From: Falciphora oryzae
Taxonomy: Eukaryota > Ascomycota > Sordariomycetes > Magnaporthales > Magnaporthaceae
Reading direction: 5' to 3'
Assembly (NCBI GenBank): GCA_000733355.1
Contig: JNVV01000022.1
Location: forward strand, 321,742 to 385,741
Length of the DNA: 64,000 bases
The notes under the pieces are model-generated. The model saw only the letters and a list, made by a program, of their open reading frames with translations, had not been told where the DNA came from and did no database searches. Numbering within the stretch: the first letter of the stretch is position 1; each line of letters starts with the position of its first letter. This document shows, piece by piece, positions 32,715 to 43,740 of the stretch. Made by a program: the position numbers and the translations under genes.

Positions 32715-33836
32715 ATGAACACAACCCAACAGCCCATGTACCAGCCTGGGGCGCCGGGCTACCAGCCCGTGGCTGTCAACAAAGTCGTCGCGAGCAAGGG
32801 CTGGTATATCGCGAAGCTCGTGCTTGGGTCCTTCATTATTGTCTTTGACATCATCCTGATTGCTGTTTCTGCGGCCTACCTGACCGTCTACCCATATTAC
32901 ACCACCCGCTTCTACTTCTCCATCGTCTTTTCTCCTGTTCGTATATTATCCCCTGCTCCCCCGTGTTGCACTAGGTCGTTGCTTTGGCTCACAAACAAGA
33001 AAGGCCATCGTATCCCTTGGTTGGCAGATCGCCGAGTTCATCACCGTTTGCGTCCACAAAGACCGCCGTGGTATACACCCGGGTGCCCACGTCGGTCTCC
33101 ATCTTCTCCTATGGCTAAGCTTTGCCTGTACGTGTCTCCCCAGTAACACTGCGAGAAGGAGTTGTAAGGGTGCTGGCGCTGACATGTGCTGTAGCGACCA
33201 TTGGGCTATTGGGTCTCGTGATCTCTTTACACTCCTCGAGTTACTACGGGAGCTATGACAGCTACACCAGCGGCATTGAAGACAGTGTTGCGGCGCTGGA
33301 GAACACCCAGATGGCCTTCTCTGTCTTCGACTTGTGAGTTGGCATCCTACCAGACACTGATTTTCCGCCCAGGTGGCACTTCCGTGGCGAGAGAGGTTGT
33401 ATTTGCTAACGTATCAACCGTCCTCATCACTCGCAGCATCCTCCACTTCACCCTGTTCGTCCGCTTCTGCATCGAAACCAACCGTCGCAATAAGCTACCT
33501 ACAGGGATGATAATGGTGGCAGCTCCGGCGTCGGGCATGTACTTCGTGCCCGGAGGGCAACCGCAGTATATGGCCCAGGCTGTGCCGCAGCCCTTGGGAC
33601 CTGCGATGGTCACGGGTGGCGCCTATAATATCCCACAGCAACAGCAGCAGCAACAGCAGCAGCAGCAGCCTCAGTCGGGACACACGAGCGTCTACGGCGG
33701 GTTCTACAGCCCGGCATTCCACCCGGCGGAGCACAAGGCGGTGGAGCAGCAGCCCGGCACGGCCCCGACCGTGAGCGAGGTCAGCGGCGAGCAAACTCCC
33801 CACCCCCCGGCTCCTAGCGCGCCTGCGGCGTATTAG
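32715..33836 (+). CDS. Tetraspan (MARVEL-like) membrane protein with polyQ tail
   Basis: Four exons (32715-32936, 33028-33127, 33195-33333 and 33437-33836) with GT..AG introns of 91, 67 and 103 bp give 286 residues. About four hydrophobic helices are visible: LVLGSFIIVFDIILIAVSAA, the one containing FSPIAEFITVCV, the one reading WLSFASTIGLLGLVIS, and FDFILHFTLFVRFCI. This is the MARVEL-like pattern of small fungal membrane proteins. The cytosolic C-terminus (from about residue 180) is Gln/Pro-rich with an 11-residue polyglutamine run. Such proteins sit in plasma-membrane or vesicle membranes, but function here is unknown. The splice choices keep the helix pattern continuous. An alternative acceptor near 33141 is possible but would break the helix. 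Confidence 0.8.
33639..33671 (+). repeat. CAG/CAA microsatellite encoding polyQ
   Basis: A run of CAG and CAA codons in the last exon of the tetraspan gene. The mixture of the two codons stabilises such a tract somewhat. Length variation between strains is likely. Confidence 0.9.
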
Positions 33837-34513
33837 CAGTCGAGGTTTACTGCTTTGGGCGGACGTGAGAGGAGAATAGGGAAATGATATTGAAACTTTG
33901 TAATTGGTTGTTTGGTCAACCTATTGTCGCTTGTTCTGGATTCTGGAATTGTTTGTCATTTGGGGCTGTAAATTTTTATGATGCAGGGCTCTGTGGGCGT
34001 ATCTTGGAAGCATGTAACATACCCAAAATAAATTGAAGGTACTGGTTAAACCACTATTTGCTTGAAGGCAGTTGAGGAATCTCGTGTGCGACTCGCCAGT
34101 CACTGATGGCCGTGTCTGATGTGACCGTAAGCGACTTGCCTGGCGAGCACGAATGTATGGAGATGCCGTCGGAAGATTCGATCGTTGCTCAATGCAGGCC
34201 GAGTGACGATCGATGAATAGGCGCGAGGTGGGCTTCCTAGTCTGGCAATTGCGGATTTAACAACCACATGGCAACATCGAACACCGTGTTTTAATGTCTG
34301 TATTCTATGCCCGTGTGCCGATCGAGACAGCCTCGCGTGTCGTCATATGAACCACGGAGGCTTCTTCGTTGGATTCTAGTTGTATTCAATACAAGATCAT
34401 GGCTGTCCGCCTCTCGGTTGCCGGCCTTAGGATACCCTTTCCTTCACTCGAGGAAACAAACAAACACATAGCCGCTCACTCGCACGAACTCTCGTCTAAC
34501 TCTTTCGCGCAGC
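33837..34513. other. Intergenic region, no gene seen
   Basis: A/T-rich 3' flank of the tetraspan gene followed by sequence without coding features, up to a dehydrogenase remnant. Confidence 0.45.
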
Positions 34514-35264
34514 ATGTCACCGCAAAACAAGGGAGTGTTCCTCTGGGCGCGAAGGCACGGCCTCTTGCTGTCCGTGAGGCGCGTATTCTCTTCCCGGGCC
34601 AGGAGAGATTGTACCGGGTGACAAGTACCTGGCCGTGGCACTGCCAAACCAAAACCAGCTAGCAACGGCGGCGGGCTGCCAAGTCGTGACCACATGCTCG
34701 CCCAAGAACTTCGAGCTGGTCCGGTCCCTCGGCGCAAAGGCCGCGTTCGACTACAGAAGCAAGACGGTCGTTGACGACGTGGTGCGCGAGTGCCGAGGCA
34801 GGGGCGTCGTGGCAGGGGCCATGTCGATCTGCGAGGGCGCGGCCGAGGGCTGCGTCGACGTGCTGGACGCGTGCGAGGGCAGCAATCAGCTCGTCTCCAT
34901 GATCAACCCGCCGGGCCCGGACGCGGGGGTGCCGGCGCGCATCCTGTATTTTATGAAGTGGTCGGCCTCCATGTGGCTTAGGACCACGCGTCAGGGGGTC
35001 AAGACCAAATTCGTATGGGGAGCGTCGCTGGAAGACAACGAAGTCGGCAAGCTGATCTACGAGGACTCCCTGCCGGGGGCGCTGCGGGAGGGCGTCATCC
35101 AGGACGGGTTGGACATGCTGGGGAGGAAGGCAAGGGATCAATTAGAGGTTTATTTCGGGAAATTTATCAGTGCAGCAAAGCATGTGGGGGCTGTTGTGTC
35201 TGTGTGGGCCCTTGCCGTATTAAAGATGTCAAGCCGCAGCAAGAAAGTGCGAGTGAGACGTTAG
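34514..35264 (+). pseudogene. Zinc-type MDR dehydrogenase (enoyl reductase-like), truncated
   Basis: From 34635 an open frame carries the second half of a medium-chain dehydrogenase of the fungal zinc-binding/ToxD-like type: LATAAGCQVVTTCSPKNFEL, VRSLGAKAAFDYRSKTVVDD and LEDNEVGKLIYEDSLPGALR. There is no ATG at its start. Upstream, the expected N-terminus is present but scattered over three frames: an ATG-led piece at 34514 (MSPQNKGVFL), then AKARPLAVREA, then EIVPGDKYLAVAL. The region between KYLAVAL and LATAAG, which in intact relatives forms most of the GroES-like domain and the start of the Rossmann fold, is missing. So it has at least two frameshifts and one internal deletion of roughly 100 residues. 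The last 40 residues also look diverged. Confidence 0.65.
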
Positions 35265-36201
35265 CATGCTCTCGTCGTGCCCCTTTATAGGTTGTCGTGA
35301 CTGTGCACACGAGCTGGCGATTTGCTGGTGCTGACGAGGCACACGCGGATTCGCGAAGATCTTATCGGTTTTATGTCGCCTGCATCGAAGGCCACGTCCT
35401 GACTACCTGGCCGCCTGGACCGACGTTCCTAACACGTCAGCCTCTCGATAATTCAGGCCCGTCCATTGACGGCTTTGATCCCATGGATGCCACCCACCCC
35501 TTTATCGGGAGGTGGGCCCCCAGACAGCACAAAGGGATCGCTTCCACCACTGCCGTGTCTGGCCCAGACATGATGCATTCTGGCGGGGTCCCCATTGGCA
35601 CAGCACTGCCCCGTGCTGTCCTGGCAGGCGGCCCTACGGCGTGCCATCCAAGCGTGCATCATTGGTGCTGACTGACGAACATCCACCCCCGTGGCTTCCC
35701 CCTGGTCCGCGGCGGCGTCCCGGCGGGCCCCCTGAGCTTTCCAACTTCCAGTTGTCAATGCTGGCTGGCGGCCCTTCGCCATCGTCTCCAGACTTCATCG
35801 AACCACCGCGACGGTCTATCGACGCAGTTTTCTGCTGTCTTTCACTCGTTTATCTCCCGAACCGTCGATCGTTTGAATGCGCGTGCCTGGTCGTGACGAG
35901 CAAGATCTTTCAAGGATCCATACCAGCCATCCGAGATTGGCCTGCACAGCACAGACTCGGACCGAAGATCGCGACCCCCACTCGTTCAATTTCCGTCGCG
36001 TGAATCGGGCTGCCCGAGTCGCCGCCCGTCGTCATCCCTGGAGCCGATTGGGCATCGCAAAAGAAAAGGCCAAAAATTGCCCGGACGGAAGACAGACGGT
36101 TGCAGTCGCACCGCTATCCGTCCGTTCAGGTTGCGCAGTGATGTCGCCTGCGCCCTCGCACCAGCCCGATTGTCTCAACTGAGCCGCATGAGACAGCGGC
36201 C
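35265..36201. other. Intergenic region upstream of the P4 ATPase
   Basis: No supported coding region. Presumed promoter and 5' UTR of the flippase gene. Confidence 0.45.
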
Positions 36202-39200
36202 ATGCATCAGGCCAGCAATGGCTCCGATGTCGCGCCCCAGCACTTCTTCGCGGTCGGCGCAAAGCTGCGACCCGTCAGCAGCCGCCAGACAGCCTGTGCC
36301 GAAGGTACGCCCGTAACCGGACCGACTCATGCCGGCGCCAACGGCGTTTGCTTTCGCGCGACGGAGTGGCTTCGGGATGCCGCGCGGGACCGTCTTTTCC
36401 ACAAGCCCCTGAAGCCATCCAAAGATGGCCGTCGCGTCCCGCTGCGCGTGGCCACAGGGACCGACCGTCTCATCGACGAGCGCCGGGACCACCCGTACGT
36501 CTCCAACGCCATCCGAACATCGCGGTACACGCTTTACGATTTCTTCCCGAAGCAGGTCTGGTTCCAGTTCTCGCGCCTGAGCAACTTTTACTTCCTCTGC
36601 GTCGGCATCCCCCAGACCATTCCGGGAATTAGCACTACGGGAAACTTCACTACTATCCTTCCCTTGCTGTTCTTCGTTCTGCTCACCATCGCCAAGGAGG
36701 GGTACGATGATTACAAACGCCATAAACTTGATAAGGTGGAGAATGCAAGGAGCGCAACCGTGCTCCGCCGCGTCCATGATGACGTGTCTGGCGACGCTGC
36801 CTCCCGGCCGTGGCTTGTCTGGCTCCGGCGTGCCCGTCGGCCATCACGAGTGGAGGAGAAAAGAGAAATGGCGGCCGATGGGCTGGACTGGAGAACCGTC
36901 TGCTGGAAGGATGTCCAAGTCGGTGACGTGCTGAGGCTTGTCCGTGACGAGGACATTCCTGCAGATATGGTCCTGCTCCAGGCCGAGAGTGAGGACCGCA
37001 ACGCCTACGTCGAGACTATGGCTCTAGATGGCGAGACGAACCTGAAGAGCAAACTGGTCCCCGCCGAGTTGCAGCAGTTCGATACCGTCTCCGAGCTTGT
37101 CTCGTGCAACGCCGAGCTTGTGCTGGAGGACCCAAACCCGGACCTGTACCGGTTCGACGGACGGGTGACTGTTGACGACAAAACCTCACCTCTGACCCTC
37201 GGCGAGGTCCTGTACCGCGGCAGCACCTTGAGGAATACACCAAACGCCGTCGGAGTGGTCATCAACACGGGTGAGGAGACCAAGATCAGGATGAACGCGA
37301 ACCGCCACCCAGAGGCCAAGAAGCCGGCACTCGAAAAAATCACCAACAGGATCGTGCTCTCTCTGGTCGCCTACGTCTTCTCTGCCACAGCAGGCTGCTC
37401 AGTGGCCTATCTTCTATGGCAACGTTCGACGGAATACAACTCGTGGTACCTCCACAACGCCGGCGTCGCTGTCCAGGAGATTGTGATTGGTTACGCCATT
37501 CATTTCAACAACATCATTCCTCTGTCGCTCTTTGTCACCCTCGAGATCACCAAGCTCTTCCAGAAGTTCATGCTGAACGCCGACATCGAAATGTACGACG
37601 AGGCCTCTGACACACCCGCCAAGTGCAACACAAACACGATTCTAGAGAACCTCGGCCAGGTCGGCTACATATTTTCGGACAAGACCGGTACCCTGACGGA
37701 AAACGTTATGAAGTTTCGCAAGATGAGCATCGCGGGTGTCTCTTGGCTGCACACGATGGATATCGAGGAGCGGAGCCAGTCCCATACACACTCGCCCGGG
37801 TCTGATGTCGCATCTCCAGTTGAGCTCATCGTTTCCGGCCGGGGAGATGCAGGCAAGCCCACATTGCCATCGCGGAGGGGCATCGCTATCCCAGAGGACG
37901 CCGAGCTGCCCAGCCCTTCCCCTGAGGATGCTTATCCGGCCAGAGAGCCCATCGGCTCTCCCATGACGGCGCATCGAAGGTCTTCATCACAGTGGAGGTC
38001 GACTGGCCGTCCCGACCTCGCGCAGCCCGAGCTGACCACTGAGGACCTCCTCGAGTTCATGCGCCTGCGACCAAACTCGCCATTTGCGAAAACCACGACC
38101 GACTATCTTCTCGCCCTTGCACTCTGCCACACCTGCCTGCCCGAGGTGAGGGACGGTGAGATCGACTTCCAAGCCGCTTCGCCCGATGAACTCGCTCTCG
38201 TCAGGGCTGCGCAGGAGCTTGGTTTTCTTGTGATCCAACGATCGACGCAGCGAATTACGTTGCAGATCACAGCTGGCAGCGGACTGCCACAGACTCAGCA
38301 CGTCTACGAGATACTGGACGTGATCGAGTTCAGCAGCAAAAGAAAACGGATGTCGATCATCGTTCGTGGGCCTGACGAACGCCTGCTTCTTATTTGCAAG
38401 GGTGCGGACTCTATGATTCTCCCGCGCCTCAAAATGGCGAATCTTGCAAAGCAAAAGGCACACGAGGCTCGCCAGAGTGCCGATCTCGAGAGAGAGGTTC
38501 TACGGCAAAGCGAGCAGCTCGAGCCTAGGAGTAGCCTCGGAGGGAGGCCGAGCCTGAGCTTGCGCCATGGCCATGGTGTCGCCCATCGTCACCCGGAAGT
38601 GGGATCATCCTCCGGGTTGATGCCGCCGGCAACAAACAGTCGGAGCAAGTCTTTCGAGGTGAACAAGGCTCGACGCTCTGCAGATCTCATGCGACCCGCG
38701 TTGCAACTCCGCACGCTATCATTCGATCTAAACAGGTCTCCGGCGGGTCCATCGAGCACGCAGCTCTCGCCACCGCCGTTTGAACCCCTGCCACCCAAGT
38801 TCTCGTTGCTCGAGGATCCATCTATCAGCGATGATGACGCAATTTTCACGCGTTGCTTCAAGCACTTGGATGAGTTTGCCTCCGAGGGGCTGCGCACGCT
38901 TTTGTATGCCCAGAGGACGCTCCCAGAAGCGGAGTACGCTTCGTGGAAGAAGCTCTACCTCGAGGCGACCACGAGTCTCATCGATCGCCAGGACAGAATC
39001 GAGAGCGTGGGTGAAATGATCGAACAAAACCTGGCCTTGGTTGGCGCGACCGCCATCGAGGATAAGCTGCAAAAGGGCGTGCCCGAAACGATCGACAAGC
39101 TGAGGCGTGCCAACATCAAGATCTGGATGCTGACGGGTGACAAACGCGAGACCGCCATCAACATTGCACACTCGGCACGCATTTGCAAACCATACTCGGA

Positions 39201-40906
39201 CATCCACATTTTGGACTCGGCTAGGGGCGATGTTGAGTCTCAGCTCTTGGGGATCGCAGACGAGCTGCGTGACCAGCACCGCGCTAAACGGGATGGGCTT
39301 ATTAGCAATATCCACAGCGTGCTTGTCGTGGACGGCCACACACTGGGCGAAATTGAGCAGTCGCCGACCTTGACAGAGTTGTTTTACATCCTAGTACCCG
39401 CCGTCGACAGCGTCATCTGTTGCCGGGCTTCACCTGCGCAAAAGGCGCTCCTAGTAAGGGGGGTGCGACAGCGAATCATACAGCCAGGAGAAACCCTTTC
39501 CTTCTCATCCTTCTTCAAGAGCACCTCCCCTAGAGGCACTCTGCTCACACTGTCCATTGGAGACGGCGGCAATGACCTGGCCATGCTCGCAGAGGCGCAT
39601 GTCGGTGTTGGGATTTCGGGCCGGGAGGGACTGCAAGCCGCTCGCGTGGCCGATTATAGTGTTGCGCAGTTCCGGTTCCTCGCGAGGTTGCTTCTTGTTC
39701 ACGGACGCTGGAACTACGCGCGCACTGCGCGATTCGTAAGTCCTAAGCCACTGGTTCTTCTGCGCTCCTCTTTATAGGCTACCACTGACTCGGACGTTGT
39801 TCTACAAGGTTCTGGCCACTTTCTGGAAAGAGATGTACTTTTACACTGGAACAATCGCGTTCCAGTATTTTGTTGGCTACACGGGCACATCGCTCTACGA
39901 GATGTGGAGCTTGACAGCGCTAAACACTCTCTTCACGTCGCTATGCACCGTCTCGCCTGCGCTGTGGGAGCAGGACCTCTCGGCCACCACGCTTCTGGCC
40001 GTCCCCGAGCTGTATTTCTTCGGTCAACGTGACTTGGGGCTCAGCACCTCCAAGTACCTCGGCTGGATGATTGGTGGCATTTTTGAGGGCCTGGTGACAT
40101 TTTTTGGATGTCTTGCTGGCGTCGGAATCTACGACATTGTGGGGGACAAGGGCCTTTACGCCGTTGGAAATCTGGCCTTCAGCGTCGCCATGATGTGGAT
40201 CAACTGGAAGCTTCTGTGGGTAGCCCCTTTTCTTTGTTCTTTTTACTTTTTTTTTTTTTTTTTACCTCTCTTTTTCCTTTTTCTTGCCACAAGGCATACA
40301 GCCTAACACAGAGCATTCTGATCGCGCAGTATCATCGAGACGCACCACAAGAACTGGGTCATACTGGGCTCATTTTTCGTGACGGCTGCCGGCTGGTGGG
40401 CGTGGCAGGCCTTCCTCTCTGGAGTCTACGCGCCTCCGCCGTCGCCGTACGCGGTCCGTGGCGGATTGACCGAAGGCTTCGGACGTGACCTAAGCTGGTG
40501 GCTATCCCTCATCGTGATTCTGGCGGCACTTGTCGTGGTCGAAACGGCCTATAAGGCGCTCAAACGACAGCTCGTCGTACTGGGCGTTTTAAGTCGGCAG
40601 CGGAAGTTCCGCAAGAAGCTGTTTGGGACCTGGCTCAACCCTCGGTGGCGCTCGGGGCGGGGCAGCCGCCGGCCTGCCGTCGTTGCAGCCGGGGCTTCAC
40701 CCGCCCCAGAGCAGATCCAGACGCAGCAGGGCGAGGACGAAGAGGACCTGGACCTGGAGCTCTGGCAGGAGCTGGAACAGGATCCCGAAATACGTGCGAG
40801 GCTCGAGAAGCTCGCTTGGAGAGACGAGAATGCGGACGAGCCCGATGGCGATGACGACGACAATGATGATTGTGAGGTTTTGAGGGCTGAGGGCGTCATC
40901 ATCTGA
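36202..40906 (+). CDS. P4-type ATPase, phospholipid flippase (DNF3-like)
   Basis: Three exons (36202-39735, 39809-40215 and 40330-40906) encode 1505 residues. Intron 1 (73 bp) ends at an unusual AAG, chosen because it keeps the conserved RFVLATFWKEM segment in frame. Intron 2 (114 bp) carries a T-tract. The P4 marks are clear: the actuator ALDGETNLKSK, the phosphorylation site SDKTGTLTENVMKF (Asp493), the nucleotide-binding SPDELALVRAA and ADSMIL, the hinge WMLTGDKRETAINIAHS, and GDGGNDLAMLAEAHVGVG. Membrane helices include VWFQFSRLSNFYFL and later NTLFTSLCTVSPALW. The family flips aminophospholipids from the outer to the inner leaflet in Golgi and plasma membranes. The IPQTIPGISTTGNFTTILPL and KMSIAGVSW stretches resemble the Dnf3 group. 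A long Ser-rich insert (about residues 525-610) and an acidic C-terminus are also seen. Confidence 0.93.
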
Positions 40907-41402
40907 CCCCTTGCCCGACCGGTTGGGGCTGTTTTCCGTGTTCGCGGCACAGCGATGTTCGCATATGTGCAAGGGAGGGCTAGCTTTTGTTTTCATGATA
41001 CCCCTGGGATGAGTTGCTGTATGCACACTCTGGATAAACTGGCTCAGGATTCTTTTCTTTGTGCTATAAAGTTATAGATCTGAATATCCGCGTGTTATAG
41101 ATGGGACTGTTAGAAAGCGTGGCCTGGTCCAGCCGCGACGAAGTTAGGCACGTATAAGTCACAATTGAGATGTACCTGATACTGGAAGAGTAAAACAATG
41201 AAGTGTCGGAAATCATATTTGCCTGCCGAAGACTCCGACCAAGACGCAGCAGGGGGTACTCGAATACAAATAGCCAGAAATAAACGTTTTCCCACCGGGC
41301 CAAAGGCCAAATCCAAATTCCCAAGAACGCCATCGCAATGCAAATGCTGTCATGAAAAAGAAGAGATAAAAGAAGGAATCATATAAGTAGACAAGACAGA
41401 AT
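40907..41402. other. Convergent 3' flanks, no gene seen
   Basis: A/T-richer sequence between the flippase (plus) and the SGNH hydrolase (minus). Nothing is supported here. Confidence 0.5.
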
Positions 41403-42341
41403 CTAGTTCTTCTTAATGTCCTTCTTGAGGTCCTTGATGGCGTCCTCGACCTTCTTGAACTCGTCCTGGATGATCTTGCGGATGTCGTCGAGCATCTTTG
41501 ACTTTTGCTTGCTGAGCTTGTCCTTTGGCTTATCGGCCATCTTCTTGAGCTTGTCCTTGGACTTGTCGGCCAGCTTCCTGAGCTTGCCGGGCGCGCGCAG
41601 GAGCTTGCGGCGGTCGGCCTCCTTGATGGCCTCCTCCCAGACCTCGGCCATCTTCCTGTACCCCCTGTCGTTGGGGTGGGTGTCGTCGTGGTACTCGCTC
41701 TCGCCGTCCTTCTTGTCCGGGTTGGGCCCCTTTTCGAACATGTTGACGAGCAGGACGCGCTTCTTGTCCTTGATCAGCTTGTTGACGACGCGCTCGATCT
41801 GCGTGTTGATCTTCTTGACGCGCTCCTCGACCTCCTTCTTACGGTTGTGGACCAGGGTCGAGGCGAGCACGACGGCCCTGGGCGATTCCTTGAGGATGTC
41901 CTTGACCAGGGCCTCGTAGCGCTCGCCCGCCTTGTCGACGTCCTTGTCCTGCACGGCGTCGTTGGTGCCGACGTTGAGCAGCACGATGGCGGGCTTGTGC
42001 TTCTTGACCGAGCCCATCTGGTCCTTCTGGATCTCGTCGATGCGCTTGCCCGGCCACCCTTCGACCTCGTTCTCGGTAAAGTCGCCGTGCTTGCGCTCGC
42101 CCACCATCTTGACCTTGTTCTTGCCGTCCTTGAGCCTCTTGACCAGCTCCTGGCGGTAGCCGCCCGTCTTGTCCGAGCCCTGGCCGTACGTTATCGAGGC
42201 GCCGAGCGCCATGATCTTGAGCGTCTTGTCCTTGCCCAGGATCTGCCCGCTGCTGCGGGCTTCGAGGGGGGCGTCCGGAGCGGTGGCGGCGATGGCCCCC
42301 GTGGCCGAGAGGAGGCCAATGAGGATGGCTTTTACTTGCAT
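41403..42341 (-). CDS. Secreted SGNH/GDSL hydrolase with Lys-rich repeat tail
   Basis: A single exon of 312 residues. Residues 1-19 are a signal peptide (MQVKAILIGLLSATGAIAA). The catalytic blocks are complete: LKIMALGASITYG (Ser49), EGWPGKRID (Gly95), VLLNVGTNDA (Asn127) and HDDTHPND (Asp219 and His222). The family hydrolyses esters, often on acetylated polysaccharides or lipids. The last 70 residues are unusual: Lys/Asp-rich and arranged in about 11-residue amphipathic units (LRKLADKSKDK, LKKMADKPKDK). Homologues usually end soon after the catalytic histidine, so the tail is an extension. The tail may bind anionic cell-wall polymers or membranes, as inference. The gene is GC-rich throughout with no intron. 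Confidence 0.88.
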   Translation of the reverse strand: MQVKAILIGLLSATGAIAATAPDAPLEARSSGQILGKDKTLKIMALGASITYGQGSDKTGGYRQELVKRLKDGKNKVKMVGERKHGDFTENEVEGWPGKRIDEIQKDQMGSVKKHKPAIVLLNVGTNDAVQDKDVDKAGERYEALVKDILKESPRAVVLASTLVHNRKKEVEERVKKINTQIERVVNKLIKDKKRVLLVNMFEKGPNPDKKDGESEYHDDTHPNDRGYRKMAEVWEEAIKEADRRKLLRAPGKLRKLADKSKDKLKKMADKPKDKLSKQKSKMLDDIRKIIQDEFKKVEDAIKDLKKDIKKN

Positions 42342-43740
42342 TGTGGTTGGAGTATTGGTATAGGAGAAATGATTAAAGGTGTCCTCCCAGACTTTCGTCT
42401 AAGTGTCTGTTGTTTGTTGTTTGTGATATTGGAGTGGTGCTTGTGGGTGTGATGATGGAAACGGAAAACGATAATATGCAGCATCACGGCCGATTACACA
42501 GATAGATATACGACAACTACAGCTACAGCCTAGATAGGCAGCCGGCAGTTGAGTGCCAAGACTAGTAATCCCGAGTCTTACTGTCGCCGGGGCGCTGATG
42601 GCCGTCCTGCATCGCAAGGCTGGAGCACGGCGAGGTGTGGTACCATGCTTCCCCGGCCTGTTCTTGACCTAGCGATTCGCTCGGGGCTGGGGAGTGCGTG
42701 CTGTGCTCGTGCCTCTACTGCAGCGGCTCGGGAAGAGGCGAGTGAGAGGTAATACTACTGCCGGCCTCGAAAAATCCCCTGGGGAAGGATTTCCAACGCT
42801 GCGCGCCATGGCCTGCGCCCGGAGGCAGCTCGGATCGGGTCTTGACGACACAGCCATTATAGAGCCTGATTGTGCGAGCCCAGGTTGATGATGTGTGGCG
42901 AGAAGGTCAAGTCGAAGCACACGGCGAGAGAGCACTGGGACTTTTTGTGGCTGCACAGCCTCGATGGTGCAGTAAGCAGTTCATGGTGGGCCCTCGAATG
43001 TGAGGTCCCGCAGCGCAGATTCTGTGGAGCTGCGCCTTGACAAAATTAGCACTCAAGTGCCGGCCTTGTGCACCTAATTTTTTTCTTCCTAGCTTACCCA
43101 AGCCACTCCCGCCTAGCATCGCCTGCCTGGTTGTGGGCACTCTATCAATTCCAGAATCCGAGGAATCTCGCATGCCAGAAAATCTTTGTGATGGGCAGCA
43201 CGAATCATCAGGCCGATCGGATGCAAAGGCGATCGATTGGTGGGTTTGAGATTGTAACTCCTTTTCCTATCCTCTCTGCGAGCACGCGATCAGAAGCACC
43301 ACCAACAGAGAAGAAAAAGAACACCATTGGAACATCCAAACAAGAGAGCCAAGACGGGATCCACGGAAATTCCATCTCTAGGCGGGACTACTCTTGAATC
43401 AAGGCTCACGCGTCAGCAGGCACGACCCAAGCAGGCGAATGCGCTGACTCGGCAGTATCCATAAAACGATCGACCGAGTTGGCGGTCTGGCCGGGATCGA
43501 CAGGTAGTGTGGGATGCCTCACACCGACGGAAGGCCCGAGGAGAATGCACGACGACGAAACAACTGGATCGCGGAGATTCTTCCAAGGCTGGCCACTGCC
43601 TCCGAAGCCTCCCAGGGCCTGCCCGGGAGGTTGACAATCTAGCTAGCAGGCGGCCGGCAAGGCTGATGTGCTGCTATGGAGTGTGAAACTATAACACCAG
43701 CGGAAGGATCAGGACGATCCCGAGGCTCTGGGGCCGGGCT
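42342..43740. other. Intergenic region upstream of the SGNH hydrolase
   Basis: Promoter side of the SGNH gene and 3' flank of the gelsolin-repeat gene, both minus strand. No coding region is supported. Confidence 0.45.

Noticed and set aside
41505..42452. 315-codon plus-strand open frame
   Set aside because: Antisense to the SGNH hydrolase. Its Leu/Val/Asp repeats mirror the Lys-rich codons.
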